From an uncultured Spirochaetia bacterium (GTDB lineage Bacteria > Spirochaetota > Spirochaetia > CAKZLE01): a DNA stretch of 64,000 nucleotides. The position numbers were made by a program, and so were the translations under genes. The notes under the pieces are model-generated. The model was given only the letters and a program-made list of their open reading frames with translations. It was not told the origin of the DNA and did not search any database. Shown here piece after piece: positions 17,177 through 25,169 of the stretch. The stretch covers positions 186,001-250,000 of the forward strand of contig CAKZLE010000006.1 in assembly GCA_937125225.1 (NCBI GenBank), given 5' to 3'. Numbering within the stretch: position 1 is the stretch's first letter; each line of letters begins with the position of its first letter.

Positions 17177-17767
17177 ATGGCACGAATCAAGTCAGCCTTA
17201 GAACTCGCTATGGAGCGAATCGAAGATATAGAAATAGATCCAGAACTGATTAGAAAGAATAAGGTCACTCAGACCGGAAAACGGATAGCAGGAACCTTTC
17301 TCATATCTATCGATAAGACTATCGAAGATGTTCAGACAGAGATAGATGACCTTGATGCGGAGGAGCTAGAACAGGTCCGAAAGATCATGATCGATACAGC
17401 TTTGAACAATATATCGCTTCCACAGGATGATCGGTATGTACAGCATATCGGGAAGGTGAAGACCCTCCTGACCTTGTTAGCAGGCAAGGATGACGGACTC
17501 ATGGAGGTCTTCGTTCAGATAGATAACCTCTATAACCAGTATCTTGAGATGCGGCAGCAGACCTATGACCAACTTGTACAGCAGTTCACACCAAGACTTC
17601 AACAGAAACAACAGATGCTCCAGCAGCAGACAGGACAATCTATCGATATCCAGCCTGAGATGGACAAAGAGTTCATGGAGATGCTCAATCAGACCTATGG
17701 TAGACTTGATGATCAGGTCACACAGGTCCTTCAGCAAATCAAAGACGCAATTCGAGAACTGATGTAG
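17177..17767 (+). CDS. Conserved protein of unknown function, helical and glutamine-rich
   Basis: 196 residues, no signal peptide or membrane segment, no catalytic motif. The N terminus MARIKSALELAMERIEDIE and a middle rich in charged helices resemble a family that I recall from spirochaete genomes, but I cannot name it with certainty. The C-terminal third is rich in Gln (QQFTPRLQQKQQMLQQQ) and ends in a heptad-like helix, suggesting a coiled coil. The ATG has GGAG 11 bases upstream, a rather long spacing. It stands alone: divergent from mobA and followed by its own terminator. Confidence 0.7.
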   Translation: MARIKSALELAMERIEDIEIDPELIRKNKVTQTGKRIAGTFLISIDKTIEDVQTEIDDLDAEELEQVRKIMIDTALNNISLPQDDRYVQHIGKVKTLLTLLAGKDDGLMEVFVQIDNLYNQYLEMRQQTYDQLVQQFTPRLQQKQQMLQQQTGQSIDIQPEMDKEFMEMLNQTYGRLDDQVTQVLQQIKDAIRELM

Positions 17768-17790
17768 ACCAAACTATTGATCTAACATAG

Positions 17791-17828
17791 AGGTGATATC
17801 TAAAAAAGATATCACCTTTTTTATTTTA
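17791..17828 (+). terminator. Terminator after the 17177-17767 gene
   Basis: AGGTGATATC and GATATCACCT form a perfect 10-bp stem with an A-rich loop, followed by TTTTTTATTTT. Confidence 0.9.
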
Positions 17829-17832
17829 CTTC

Positions 17833-17861
17833 TTGACATATCTGTGATTCTGACTTACAGT
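17833..17861 (+). promoter_or_regulatory. Sigma-70 promoter of the ABC exporter operon
   Basis: TTGACA (17833-17838), 17-base spacer, TACAGT (17856-17861). The operator palindrome follows directly downstream, where it would cover the transcription start. Confidence 0.75.
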
Positions 17862-17863
17862 AT

Positions 17864-17889
17864 TAGTGTACTACTTAGATAGTACACTA
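17864..17889. promoter_or_regulatory. YtrA-type operator (10-bp inverted repeat)
   Basis: TAGTGTACTA and TAGTACACTA are exact inverted copies separated by six bases. YtrA-subfamily GntR repressors are known to bind inverted repeats containing GTGTACTA/TAGTACAC, and such a gene lies at the end of this operon. Confidence 0.82.
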
Positions 17890-17910
17890 GACCACAAAAG
17901 GAGTGATGAC

Positions 17911-18744
17911 ATGATCACACTTAACAACCTTCATTTTTCTTATGGCAAGAAACCATTATTCACTGATCTGAAGCTTGACGTCCCTTCAGGGAACATATAT
18001 GGACTACTCGGTATGAACGGTGCAGGAAAGACGACACTGCTCAAGCTTATAGCAGGTCAATTGTTTCGAAAATCGGGAGAGGCTCAAGTACTTGGCTTCG
18101 ATCCGGTAAAGCGCCATCCTGCAATGTTATCTGACATATTCTATCTACCAGAAGAATTCTACCTTCCCAATATGTCAATCGCCACCTATCTGAAACTGAA
18201 TGTACCCTTCTACCCCAAGTTCGACCAAAATGCGTTCGACAGATATATCTCGGAATTCGCTTTGGATACGAGCCAAAAGATCAGCGATTTCTCATATGGG
18301 CAGAAGAAGAAGTTCTTACTATCTTTTGGGCTTGCCTCAAACACCTCATTACTGATTCTTGATGAACCTACGAATGGGCTAGATATACCCTCGAAGACTC
18401 AGTTCAGAAGAACGGTCGCTTCAGCACTTACCGAAGAGAGAACCTTTATAATCTCTACCCACCAGGTACGTGATATGGAGAATCTCATTGATCCGATCAT
18501 CATTCTCCATGATGGAGTGATCATCTTCAATGCATCCCTCGAAGATGTGTCCGAGTCTATCGCAACTACCCTAGAACTCGATGAACCGCAAGGAGCAGAT
18601 GTGATCTATTCAGAGAAGGTCCCCGGTGGATACTCAGTGGTAAGAAAGGATCCTGACGGCACATTTGATTCAGGAGTCGATCTAGAGACCTTGTTCAATG
18701 CTGTGATCGCATCACCTAACTCATTCAAAGGAGGAGTCAAATGA
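17911..18744 (+). CDS. ABC transporter ATP-binding protein (YtrA-operon type)
   Basis: Cytoplasmic ATPase subunit of an exporter. Walker A is GLLGMNGAGKTTLLKL, the signature is the degenerate FSYGQKKKF, Walker B is LLILDEPTNGLD, and the switch His is in FIISTHQVRDME. Length 277. The start at 17911 is supported by AAAAGGAG ten bases upstream; the longer open frame runs into the operator and is not used. The stop overlaps the permease ATG (ATGA). Operons of this form (ATPase, permease, YtrA regulator) often respond to cell-wall-active peptides or antibiotics; that role is inferred. Confidence 0.9.
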   Translation: MITLNNLHFSYGKKPLFTDLKLDVPSGNIYGLLGMNGAGKTTLLKLIAGQLFRKSGEAQVLGFDPVKRHPAMLSDIFYLPEEFYLPNMSIATYLKLNVPFYPKFDQNAFDRYISEFALDTSQKISDFSYGQKKKFLLSFGLASNTSLLILDEPTNGLDIPSKTQFRRTVASALTEERTFIISTHQVRDMENLIDPIIILHDGVIIFNASLEDVSESIATTLELDEPQGADVIYSEKVPGGYSVVRKDPDGTFDSGVDLETLFNAVIASPNSFKGGVK

Positions 18745-19526
18745 GAAACATACTACTCTTATTAAAGAAACAGGTCTATGAAGACAAGAAAGGATTGATC
18801 ATCTATGCCTCTGTTGTGTTTGGACTCATACTCATCCCTAACCTTGTCATGGGATTCTTCGGAAAACTCCCAAGCAGCCAAGATGATATGGGTTATTTAG
18901 GACTATTCGGAAACCTGTTATTCGCAGGTGGATTCATCATGGTAAGCATCACCTATGCACAGGAGATGTACAGTAAGGTGAAACAACATGCTTGGTTAAT
19001 GTTACCGGTCCATGCCCATGAGAAACTTATTGCAAAGGTGATCTACCATGCGATCATATACCCATTAGTACTATTGATCTTTATATTTGCATCCTCAGTC
19101 ATCATTGAAGGACTCAATGCAGTACTATTTAGCTCTTCAACACCTTTTCTTGATATGACAGACCTAGCGGTTTGGAAGATGATCCTAAATTATCTGATCT
19201 TACAATCAGTATTCCTCCTTGGCGCCACCTATTTCAAGAGTGCAAACTTCGTTAAGACTGTCCTATCGGTTATGGTTGTATCTATTGTCTTGAGTATCAT
19301 CCTTGCACTCATAGCACGAGTGGTCTATGCCCCCTATGCACAGGTCATGTTCCATGGTGGAATCTCCATCGATGAAACTACATTCATCATGAATACAAAT
19401 GCAATGAATCTTCTAGAAACATATGAAGTGATCGGTAAGACGATCTATTGGGCCCTGCTAGCTCCATTCTGCCTGGTCGTCTCTTATTTCAGGATCAGGG
19501 AAGTAGAGGCAAAAGATGCAGTTTAA
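18741..19526 (+). CDS. ABC transporter permease, YtrA-operon type
   Basis: 261 residues with about six hydrophobic segments (for example IIYASVVFGLILIPNLVM, FGNLLFAGGFIMVS, YPLVLLIFIFASSVII, LSVMVVSIVLSIILALIA, IYWALLAPFCLVVSYF). No conserved motif identifies the cargo. Starts four bases inside the ATPase gene (ATGA) and ends 11 bases inside the regulator gene, so the three proteins are translationally coupled and most likely form one exporter plus its repressor. Confidence 0.82.
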   Translation: MRNILLLLKKQVYEDKKGLIIYASVVFGLILIPNLVMGFFGKLPSSQDDMGYLGLFGNLLFAGGFIMVSITYAQEMYSKVKQHAWLMLPVHAHEKLIAKVIYHAIIYPLVLLIFIFASSVIIEGLNAVLFSSSTPFLDMTDLAVWKMILNYLILQSVFLLGATYFKSANFVKTVLSVMVVSIVLSIILALIARVVYAPYAQVMFHGGISIDETTFIMNTNAMNLLETYEVIGKTIYWALLAPFCLVVSYFRIREVEAKDAV

Positions 19527-19893
19527 AGAGAAACGTTCAATATACAGACAAATAGCTGATCATATCTATGACCAGATTCTGACGGGACGATGGATTGATG
19601 AGGGGAGGATTCCCTCCATCCGAGACATGTCTATTCAGATGGAGGTAAATCCTAATACCATGACTAGAGCCTATGGACTATTACAGGACCAAGGAGTTAT
19701 CTATAACCGTAGAGGTATCGGGTATTTCACCTCCAAAGATGCTTCAATCATCACATTGGCGCTGAAGAAAAAAGAGTTCATCACAAGTGTATTACCTGAG
19801 GTGTTTTCGAATATGACTAGCTTGAAGATGACCATAGAAGAACTTCAAGCTCTCTATACTGAGTTCAAGGAGAAAAATCATGAAGATGAGTAA
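19516..19893 (+). CDS. GntR-family regulator, YtrA subfamily
   Basis: 125 residues. Residues 1-75 are a GntR winged helix (RQIADHIYDQILTGRW, RIPSIRDMSIQMEVNPNTMTRAYGLLQDQGVIY, RRGIGYF); the remaining 50 residues are too short for a ligand domain, as is typical of the YtrA subfamily, which dimerises through this tail. It is encoded last of the regulated genes and its probable operator is the 26-bp palindrome before the ATPase gene, giving autorepression of the whole operon. Confidence 0.9.
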   Translation: MQFKEKRSIYRQIADHIYDQILTGRWIDEGRIPSIRDMSIQMEVNPNTMTRAYGLLQDQGVIYNRRGIGYFTSKDASIITLALKKKEFITSVLPEVFSNMTSLKMTIEELQALYTEFKEKNHEDE

Positions 19894-20044
19894 CAGACTC
19901 TTGCTGATTGCTTTTATCGTTCTGGTAGTACTGATGTTAGTATTCACCATTGCAAGCAGACCTATCGTAGATGAAGTGATGAAAGGGACTATCAGACAGG
20001 CATCCTGTCTATTAGAATCTAAACCGCTATTCCTACCTAGCTAA
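19880..20044 (+). CDS. Small single-span membrane protein, 54 residues
   Basis: A short ORF beginning 14 bases before the end of the regulator gene, with AAGGAG upstream of its ATG (aaggagaaaaatc). It encodes a basic N terminus, one hydrophobic helix (LLLIAFIVLVVLMLVFTI) and a 25-residue tail containing one Cys. A terminator follows eight bases after the stop, so it is the last gene of the exporter operon. I do not recognise it; it may be an accessory subunit of the transporter. Confidence 0.65.
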   Translation: MKMSNRLLLIAFIVLVVLMLVFTIASRPIVDEVMKGTIRQASCLLESKPLFLPS

Positions 20045-20051
20045 TACTATT

Positions 20052-20084
20052 AAGCATCGCTTTTCAAGCGATGCTTTCTTTTTA
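20052..20084 (+). terminator. Terminator of the ABC exporter operon
   Basis: AAGCATCGCTT and AAGCGATGCTT form a perfect 11-bp stem with a three-base loop, then TCTTTTT. Confidence 0.92.
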
Positions 20085-20136
20085 CCATCTTCACCCCTAT
20101 AATAGATAGGAAATGATGTTCATAGGAGGGGATGAT

Positions 20137-21174
20137 ATGCAGCATGAAGTTACGATGGTACAGAGATTACTTGACTCGCAGGGGCTCATCAGCGAACCAG
20201 GCTGGGCACGCTCCCCTCTTTGGGAATACGATAGAGATGATATAAAAGCGAACTGGCTGAGGATCAAAGAGTGGGATTATTACTACATCCTATCTCATGA
20301 TAAGAACATAGGCCTTTCAGTGACCATCAGTGATCTTGGGTATATCGGATTGATGGCTGTCTGTTTCCTCGATTTCAACACTGGGACCTCAGTTCAGGAA
20401 GATTCTCTGATAATCCTGCCAAAAGGGGCTGTGGGCCTACCACCCAATTCTAAAGACAGTATCGTTGAGTTCCATAATAAGAAATTAAATATTCGTATTG
20501 AGACTTCAGGTGATAACCGGACCCTAGATATAACAGTTCCAAGCATGGAATTCCCAAATGGAGAACAGGGCCTTACGGCATCATTGACACTCACAAGAAT
20601 CGTCAATGATGAGAGTATCAATATTGCGACCTCTTGGAAGGAGTTGAGAACAGCCTTCTATCTCAATGAGAAGATCACCTGCATGGGTGCTTCTGGAATG
20701 ATATCAACAGGTAGAAAAGTCTATGAACTTTCCCCACAGACCGATTTTGGTGGTCTTGATTGGGGACGGGGACGATGGACCTATAAGAATAGGTGGTTCT
20801 GGGGTGCTACCTCTGCGATGATAGATTCGATCCCTTTTGGTCTGAACTTAGGCTATGGTTTCTCAGATAGATCACCTGCAAGTGAGAATGTGATCTTCTA
20901 CGATAACAAGGTCCATAAGCTCGAAGAGATTCGTTTCCAATTTGATGCTGAAGATTATATGAAGCCCTGGAAGGTCACGAGTTCTGATGGTCGTTGTGAA
21001 TTATCATTCACCCCGGTAGTAGATCGGAGTTCTCAGACGAAGGTCCTGTTCCTCAAATCCAAACAACATCAGGTATTTGGACATTTTGATGGATTCGTCA
21101 TTCTCGATGATAAGAGAAAGATACAGATCGATCATCTTTTAGGATTTGCAGAGGATGTTTTCAATCAATGGTAA
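20137..21174 (+). CDS. DUF2804 family protein
   Basis: 345 residues without signal peptide or membrane segments. The order LLDSQGLISEPGWARSPLWEYDR, WDYYYIL, GLDWGRGRWTY, RWFWGATSAM and ENVIFYDNKVHKLEEIRF matches the DUF2804 family as I know it. No catalytic function has been established. The ATG at 20137 has GGAGG seven bases upstream; the open frame begins eight codons earlier without such a site. It is monocistronic, convergent with the lone receiver gene (8-base gap). Confidence 0.82.
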   Translation: MQHEVTMVQRLLDSQGLISEPGWARSPLWEYDRDDIKANWLRIKEWDYYYILSHDKNIGLSVTISDLGYIGLMAVCFLDFNTGTSVQEDSLIILPKGAVGLPPNSKDSIVEFHNKKLNIRIETSGDNRTLDITVPSMEFPNGEQGLTASLTLTRIVNDESINIATSWKELRTAFYLNEKITCMGASGMISTGRKVYELSPQTDFGGLDWGRGRWTYKNRWFWGATSAMIDSIPFGLNLGYGFSDRSPASENVIFYDNKVHKLEEIRFQFDAEDYMKPWKVTSSDGRCELSFTPVVDRSSQTKVLFLKSKQHQVFGHFDGFVILDDKRKIQIDHLLGFAEDVFNQW

Positions 21175-21182
21175 TTTGGCAA

Positions 21183-21557
21183 TTATTGATTAGCGATCTC
21201 CAAGACTGTATCAAGCAAGATCTGTCGTGATACCGGTTTCTGTAGATATTGGCAGACTCCAAGATCAAGAGCTTCCTTGAGGTCAGTGTTCTTTCCAAAT
21301 CCACTGAGCAGGATCGCCTTGATCCCAGGATTCATTGCTTTAAGTTCGACAAACAACTCTTTCCCAGTCATCTCAGGCATGAGCATATCGAGGACTACCA
21401 CATCAAAAGAGTCTTGATGCTCTTTATAGATCTCTATTGCCTCTGAGGGTAAAGATGCTGTGGTGACTTCATACCCACCACTCTTCAATAGATGAGCTGC
21501 GACTTCTCGACTGATTCGTTCATCATCAACTAACAGTATTCTGATTGGTTGACCCAT
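21183..21557 (-). CDS. Stand-alone response regulator receiver domain
   Basis: 124 residues, one CheY-like receiver and nothing else: acidic pair LLVDDERISR, phosphorylation Asp in VVVLDMLMPEMTG, Thr/Ser position LLSGFGK, and Lys in YLQKPVSRQ. No output domain follows. Such proteins act as phosphotransfer intermediates or bind a partner directly. No kinase gene is adjacent; the hybrid kinase at 1.2-3.4 kb is the only other two-component protein in the window. Partner unknown. Confidence 0.9.
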   Translation of the reverse strand: MGQPIRILLVDDERISREVAAHLLKSGGYEVTTASLPSEAIEIYKEHQDSFDVVVLDMLMPEMTGKELFVELKAMNPGIKAILLSGFGKNTDLKEALDLGVCQYLQKPVSRQILLDTVLEIANQ

Positions 21558-21600
21558 TGCTCCACTCCATGATGTTCAATAATTTCATTCAAGGCATTAT

Positions 21601-21641
21601 ACAACAAGAAGCTGTTCTTTCATAGCAGAAAGAACAGCTTC
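21601..21641 (-). terminator. Terminator of the malic enzyme gene
   Basis: GAAGCTGTTCTTTC and GAAAGAACAGCTTC form a perfect 14-bp stem; on the minus strand it is followed by TTGTTGT, 50 bases after the malic enzyme stop. Confidence 0.75.
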
Positions 21642-21691
21642 AATTAAGGAACTCAATTCAAAACATAGTAATCAACTGGAAATAACCCCGA

Positions 21692-22978
21692 TTAATCCCA
21701 GTATTTTGCCATTCTCTTTTTCAAAGATTCTCTATAAGCATCCCAATCTTCGATAGGGTACTTAGCAAGACCTTCATCACATGCAGCTTTTGCTACAGCA
21801 ACAGCTTCATATTCAATAACTCTTGGGTCGAATGGTTTTGGAACGATATAATTTCTACCGAAGGAGAACTTCTTTCCACCATAAGCTTCAGAAACTGATT
21901 CAGGTACTGGTTCTTTTGCGAGTTCAGCGAGAGCCTTTGATGCTGCAAGCTTCATTCCTTCAGAGATCTTTGAGGCTCGAACATCGAGAGCACCTCGGAA
22001 GATGAAAGGGAAACCAAGAACATTATTGATCTGGTTTGGATAGTCTGATCGTCCTGTCGCCATAATGAGGTCATCACGAGTAGCTACGGCTAGCTCATAA
22101 TCGATCTCCGGATCAGGATTACTCATCGCGAGTACGATAGGATCTTTTGCCATGGAGAGAAGCATCTCAGGTGTTACACAATTTGCAACTGATAGTCCCA
22201 TGAATACATCTGCATCAACCATAGCTTCAGCAAGAGTTCTTGCATCAGTAGCGTTAGCCATGTCGATCTTCTCTGGAGTCATCCTTTCAGTTCTTCCTTT
22301 GAAGATAACACCCTTACTATCACACATGATCAGATTTTCCTGTCTCACACCGCAAGCGATAAGCATCTTTGCACAAGACATTCCTGCAGAACCTGCACCG
22401 TTGAATACGACTTTGAGGTCTTCCATCTTCTTTTCAATGATCTCAACAGCATTAAGGATACCTGCTGTAGAAACGATTGCAGTACCGTGCTGGTCATCAT
22501 GGAATATTGGGATATCACATGCTTCGATGAGGGTCTGTTCGATCTTGAAACATTCAGGAGCCTTGATGTCTTCGAGGTTCACACCACCGAAAGTAGGTTC
22601 AAGCAACTTTACGAATTCAATGATCTTGTCTGGGTCTTTTGTATCTATCTCAAGGTCAAATACATCTACATCGGCGAATCTCTTGAAAAGAACACCCTTT
22701 CCTTCCATTACAGGCTTTGAAGCCAGTGGCCCCTGGTCTCCCAATCCTAGAATAGCTGTACCATTTGAGATTACTGCTACAAGGTTACCTTTTGAGGTAT
22801 ACTTGTAAGCATTCTCAGGATCAGCAGCGATCTCCATAACAGGTTTAGCTACACCAGGTGTATATGCTAGTGAGAGATCATCAGCAGTAGCACATGGTTT
22901 TGTAGGTACGACTGATACCTTTCCTGGGTTTCCGTCCATCTCATGGTACGCAAGTGCCCTCTTTTTCAATTCATCCAT
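21692..22978 (-). CDS. NAD(P)-dependent malic enzyme
   Basis: Converts malate to pyruvate and CO2 with reduction of NAD(P). The 428-residue short form has LAYTPGVAKPV (with Tyr), NGTAILGLGDQGP, EDIKAPECF, FHDDQHGTAIV (metal and substrate residues), the dinucleotide loop VFNGAGSAGMS and AMSNPDPEI. The start at 22978 is set by GGAGGG upstream and by the family N terminus. It lies directly downstream of a type-2 malate dehydrogenase gene on the same strand; together they could shift electrons between NADH and NADPH while making pyruvate for PFOR. Cofactor preference cannot be read with certainty. Confidence 0.94.
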   Translation of the reverse strand: MDELKKRALAYHEMDGNPGKVSVVPTKPCATADDLSLAYTPGVAKPVMEIAADPENAYKYTSKGNLVAVISNGTAILGLGDQGPLASKPVMEGKGVLFKRFADVDVFDLEIDTKDPDKIIEFVKLLEPTFGGVNLEDIKAPECFKIEQTLIEACDIPIFHDDQHGTAIVSTAGILNAVEIIEKKMEDLKVVFNGAGSAGMSCAKMLIACGVRQENLIMCDSKGVIFKGRTERMTPEKIDMANATDARTLAEAMVDADVFMGLSVANCVTPEMLLSMAKDPIVLAMSNPDPEIDYELAVATRDDLIMATGRSDYPNQINNVLGFPFIFRGALDVRASKISEGMKLAASKALAELAKEPVPESVSEAYGGKKFSFGRNYIVPKPFDPRVIEYEAVAVAKAACDEGLAKYPIEDWDAYRESLKKRMAKYWD

Positions 22979-23035
22979 TAGAACCCTCCATAAAAACATC
23001 CGCTCATTCGCGAAAAATTAAAACTCTATATTTAT

Positions 23036-23054
23036 CCCCATGGAATCCATGGGG
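23036..23054. other. Perfect hairpin between malate dehydrogenase and malic enzyme genes
   Basis: CCCCATGG and CCATGGGG form an 8-bp stem with a 3-base loop (AAT on the plus strand). In the minus-strand transcript it follows the dehydrogenase stop by 14 bases and is followed by a loosely T-rich stretch. It could be a weak terminator or an mRNA-stabilising element that uncouples the two genes. Confidence 0.55.
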
Positions 23055-23067
23055 ACATTAACAAAAT

Positions 23068-24192
23068 CTATTCAAAGTCGAACTTGTAGTCGAGATCATA
23101 TCGGTCTCGAAGTTCTACCATGACTTTCTGCAGTGATGCAGGAACAGGACATCCATGTTCTTTTCTGTATTCCCAAGCTACATGTTCTTTCTCACCAGCT
23201 GTGTAGATTCTCTCCTCACCTGGAGCTACTTGAGAGTTTCTTACTCCACGACAGATATTACCAGCAATCTTCTTGAGTGTATCGAGTCCCATGAATCTTT
23301 CTGGGTCGATAGCGATGAAGAAGTGTCCCAGTGGAAATGGGATCTTATTACCATCAGCATCAAAACCATTCAGATCTTTGAGGTATGAACCATCCTGAAG
23401 AGCTGAAGAGAGGATCTCTACGACCATAGAATAACCATAGCCCTTATATCCTCCGGTGCTGTCTCCGATCCCACCAAGTGGTGCCAGAGCAGCTTTACCT
23501 TTGGTAAGGTCAACAAGGATCTGGTTTGTATCAGTCCTTGTCTTCCCATCATTTCCAATTACCCAGCCTGGAGGAAGTTCTTTCCCGGCTCGGCCATATA
23601 CTTCAATCTTCCCTCTCTGTGAAACTGATGTAGCACAGTCGAGGATAAAGGGGAATTCTTCATCTGTTGGGATACCGAAGGTCAAAGGGTTCGTACCAAG
23701 CATGTTCTCTACACCGAATGTAGGAGCGATAGATGGTCGAGCATTTGTTCCCGTCACACCGATCATTCCAGCGTCAGTTGCCATGAGGTTATAATAACCG
23801 GCGATACCATAATGAGTAGAGTTTCTAACTGCTACCATACCCATACCATATTCTTTAGCCTTCTCAATAGCCATCTCCATTGCCTTCTTAGCAACGACAT
23901 GACCCATTCCGTTGTTTCCATCGAGAACAGCTGCTGTCTTATCATCTTTGATCACATCGATCTTGGTTGTAGGATTCAGGATACCTGCATCGATTCTATC
24001 GATATAAATCGGTTTCAATCTTCCGATACCATGAGAATCGATTCCTCTTCTATCTGAAGTAATCAATATCTCACATACTACTTTTGCATCCTCTTCAGGG
24101 AGTCCTGCACTCTTGAGAGAATCAAGCATAAAACCTTCTAATACTTCGAAATCAACCCATACACATTCTTTATATGCATCTTCATAAGCCAT
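23068..24192 (-). CDS. Malate/L-lactate dehydrogenase, Ldh_2 (type-2) family
   Basis: 374 residues of the Ldh_2 superfamily, which lacks a classical Rossmann fold and oxidises 2-hydroxy acids such as malate, lactate or ureidoglycolate with NAD(P). Markers: SDRRGIDSHGIGRL with catalytic His, GMVAVRNSTHYGIAGYY, TNARPSIAPTFG, NPLTFGIP and GYGYSMVVEIL. The neighbouring malic enzyme favours malate as the substrate. GGAGG stands before the ATG. It follows the DeoR-family gene by 48 bases on the same strand. Confidence 0.88.
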   Translation of the reverse strand: MAYEDAYKECVWVDFEVLEGFMLDSLKSAGLPEEDAKVVCEILITSDRRGIDSHGIGRLKPIYIDRIDAGILNPTTKIDVIKDDKTAAVLDGNNGMGHVVAKKAMEMAIEKAKEYGMGMVAVRNSTHYGIAGYYNLMATDAGMIGVTGTNARPSIAPTFGVENMLGTNPLTFGIPTDEEFPFILDCATSVSQRGKIEVYGRAGKELPPGWVIGNDGKTRTDTNQILVDLTKGKAALAPLGGIGDSTGGYKGYGYSMVVEILSSALQDGSYLKDLNGFDADGNKIPFPLGHFFIAIDPERFMGLDTLKKIAGNICRGVRNSQVAPGEERIYTAGEKEHVAWEYRKEHGCPVPASLQKVMVELRDRYDLDYKFDFE

Positions 24193-24240
24193 AAACCGCC
24201 TCCTAGACCTTTTTTTTACCCATATCTTACATAACTGTTG

Positions 24241-25014
24241 TTATGCTATTACTAAATCAATCCCAGCTTTCTGCAGTTCCAACTCAGTAAGAAAATCGTT
24301 AGCGGCCCCATCAGTCACTAAGGTATCTATCTTCTCCACCGGAGCGGTCTTGAAGTTAGAGACGATTCCCATCTTGCTACTAGCAGCAACAACGATTACC
24401 TTCCCGACAGTCTTATCTATCATTGCTCGAGTGATCTCAGCCTCAAGCATGACCGGAGTGGTGAGCCCATGAGTAAAACTGAATCCGTCTACACCTATGA
24501 TCACCTTATTCGCATAGACTCTATCCAAAGCTAACTGTGCAAAATTCCCTGCTACTGAATTAGATTGTGTTCGGTAGTTTCCACCAAGGAATACAATATC
24601 GAAAGCTGCCTCTTCAGCGACCTGCGCTGCTGCAATGTTATTCGTTATGATCGTGATTTTCTTATCTTTCAGAGCTTTGATCACCTGAAGGGTCGTAGAG
24701 CCACTATTGACGAGAACCATATCTCCCTCATCTATCATCTGTGCTGCTGCGAAACCGATCCGTTCCTTCTCTTCCCTCTGTTGTCGTTCTTTCTGTGTGA
24801 ATAGAGGTTCAACTGACATGTTCTGTCTGAGGACAGCTCCACCATGAGACCTTTCAAGGATACCGACCTCTTCTAGAGCATCAAGATCTCTTCTGATCGT
24901 GAGGACTGAGACTTGAAACAGGTCACTTAATTCATTGACCTTCACAACACCGTGTGCGGTGATCATCTCTTTAATCTTATGCTGTCGATCTGCTGGAATG
25001 AGTCCAGTTGACAT
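24241..25014 (-). CDS. DeoR/GlpR-family transcriptional regulator
   Basis: 257 residues: an N-terminal DeoR helix-turn-helix (RQHKIKEMITAHGVVKVNELSDLF, SVLTIRRDLDALEEVGILERSHGGAVL) and a C-terminal sugar-phosphate sensor domain (VLVNSGSTTLQVIKAL, ITNNIAAAQV, FLGGNYR, GVDGFSFTHGLTTP, VVAASSKMG). It is divergent from a glycerol-3-phosphate oxidation operon, so a GlpR-like role with glycerol-3-phosphate as inducer is the simplest reading. Multiple GAAC-containing repeats lie in the shared 155-base intergenic region. It may also read through into the malate dehydrogenase gene downstream. Confidence 0.88.
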   Translation of the reverse strand: MSTGLIPADRQHKIKEMITAHGVVKVNELSDLFQVSVLTIRRDLDALEEVGILERSHGGAVLRQNMSVEPLFTQKERQQREEKERIGFAAAQMIDEGDMVLVNSGSTTLQVIKALKDKKITIITNNIAAAQVAEEAAFDIVFLGGNYRTQSNSVAGNFAQLALDRVYANKVIIGVDGFSFTHGLTTPVMLEAEITRAMIDKTVGKVIVVAASSKMGIVSNFKTAPVEKIDTLVTDGAANDFLTELELQKAGIDLVIA

Positions 25015-25023
25015 ACAAGCCCC

Positions 25024-25153
25024 TTTTGAACCTTTACTGTTCTTTTATGAACGTTTATGATTGTATGCGTATTTTACTATCCAATATTCTGTATGTCAAC
25101 ATCTCTTTTTGAACTTTTATGAACTTTTAACAGCTTTTCTTTTTCAAACGAAC
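25024..25153. promoter_or_regulatory. Divergent regulatory region with repeated GAAC operators
   Basis: The element TTTTATGAAC occurs exactly twice (25043-25052 and 25115-25124), and TTTTGAAC variants at 25024-25031 and 25107-25114. Five GAAC cores start at 25028, 25049, 25111, 25121 and 25150, giving gaps of 21, 62, 10 and 29 bases, mostly close to whole turns of the helix. Direct-repeat operators of about 10-11 bases are usual for DeoR-family proteins. A TATTAT -10 element lies near 25155, just before the oxidase gene. Confidence 0.6.
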
Positions 25154-25169
25154 ATATTATAGTATAGGT

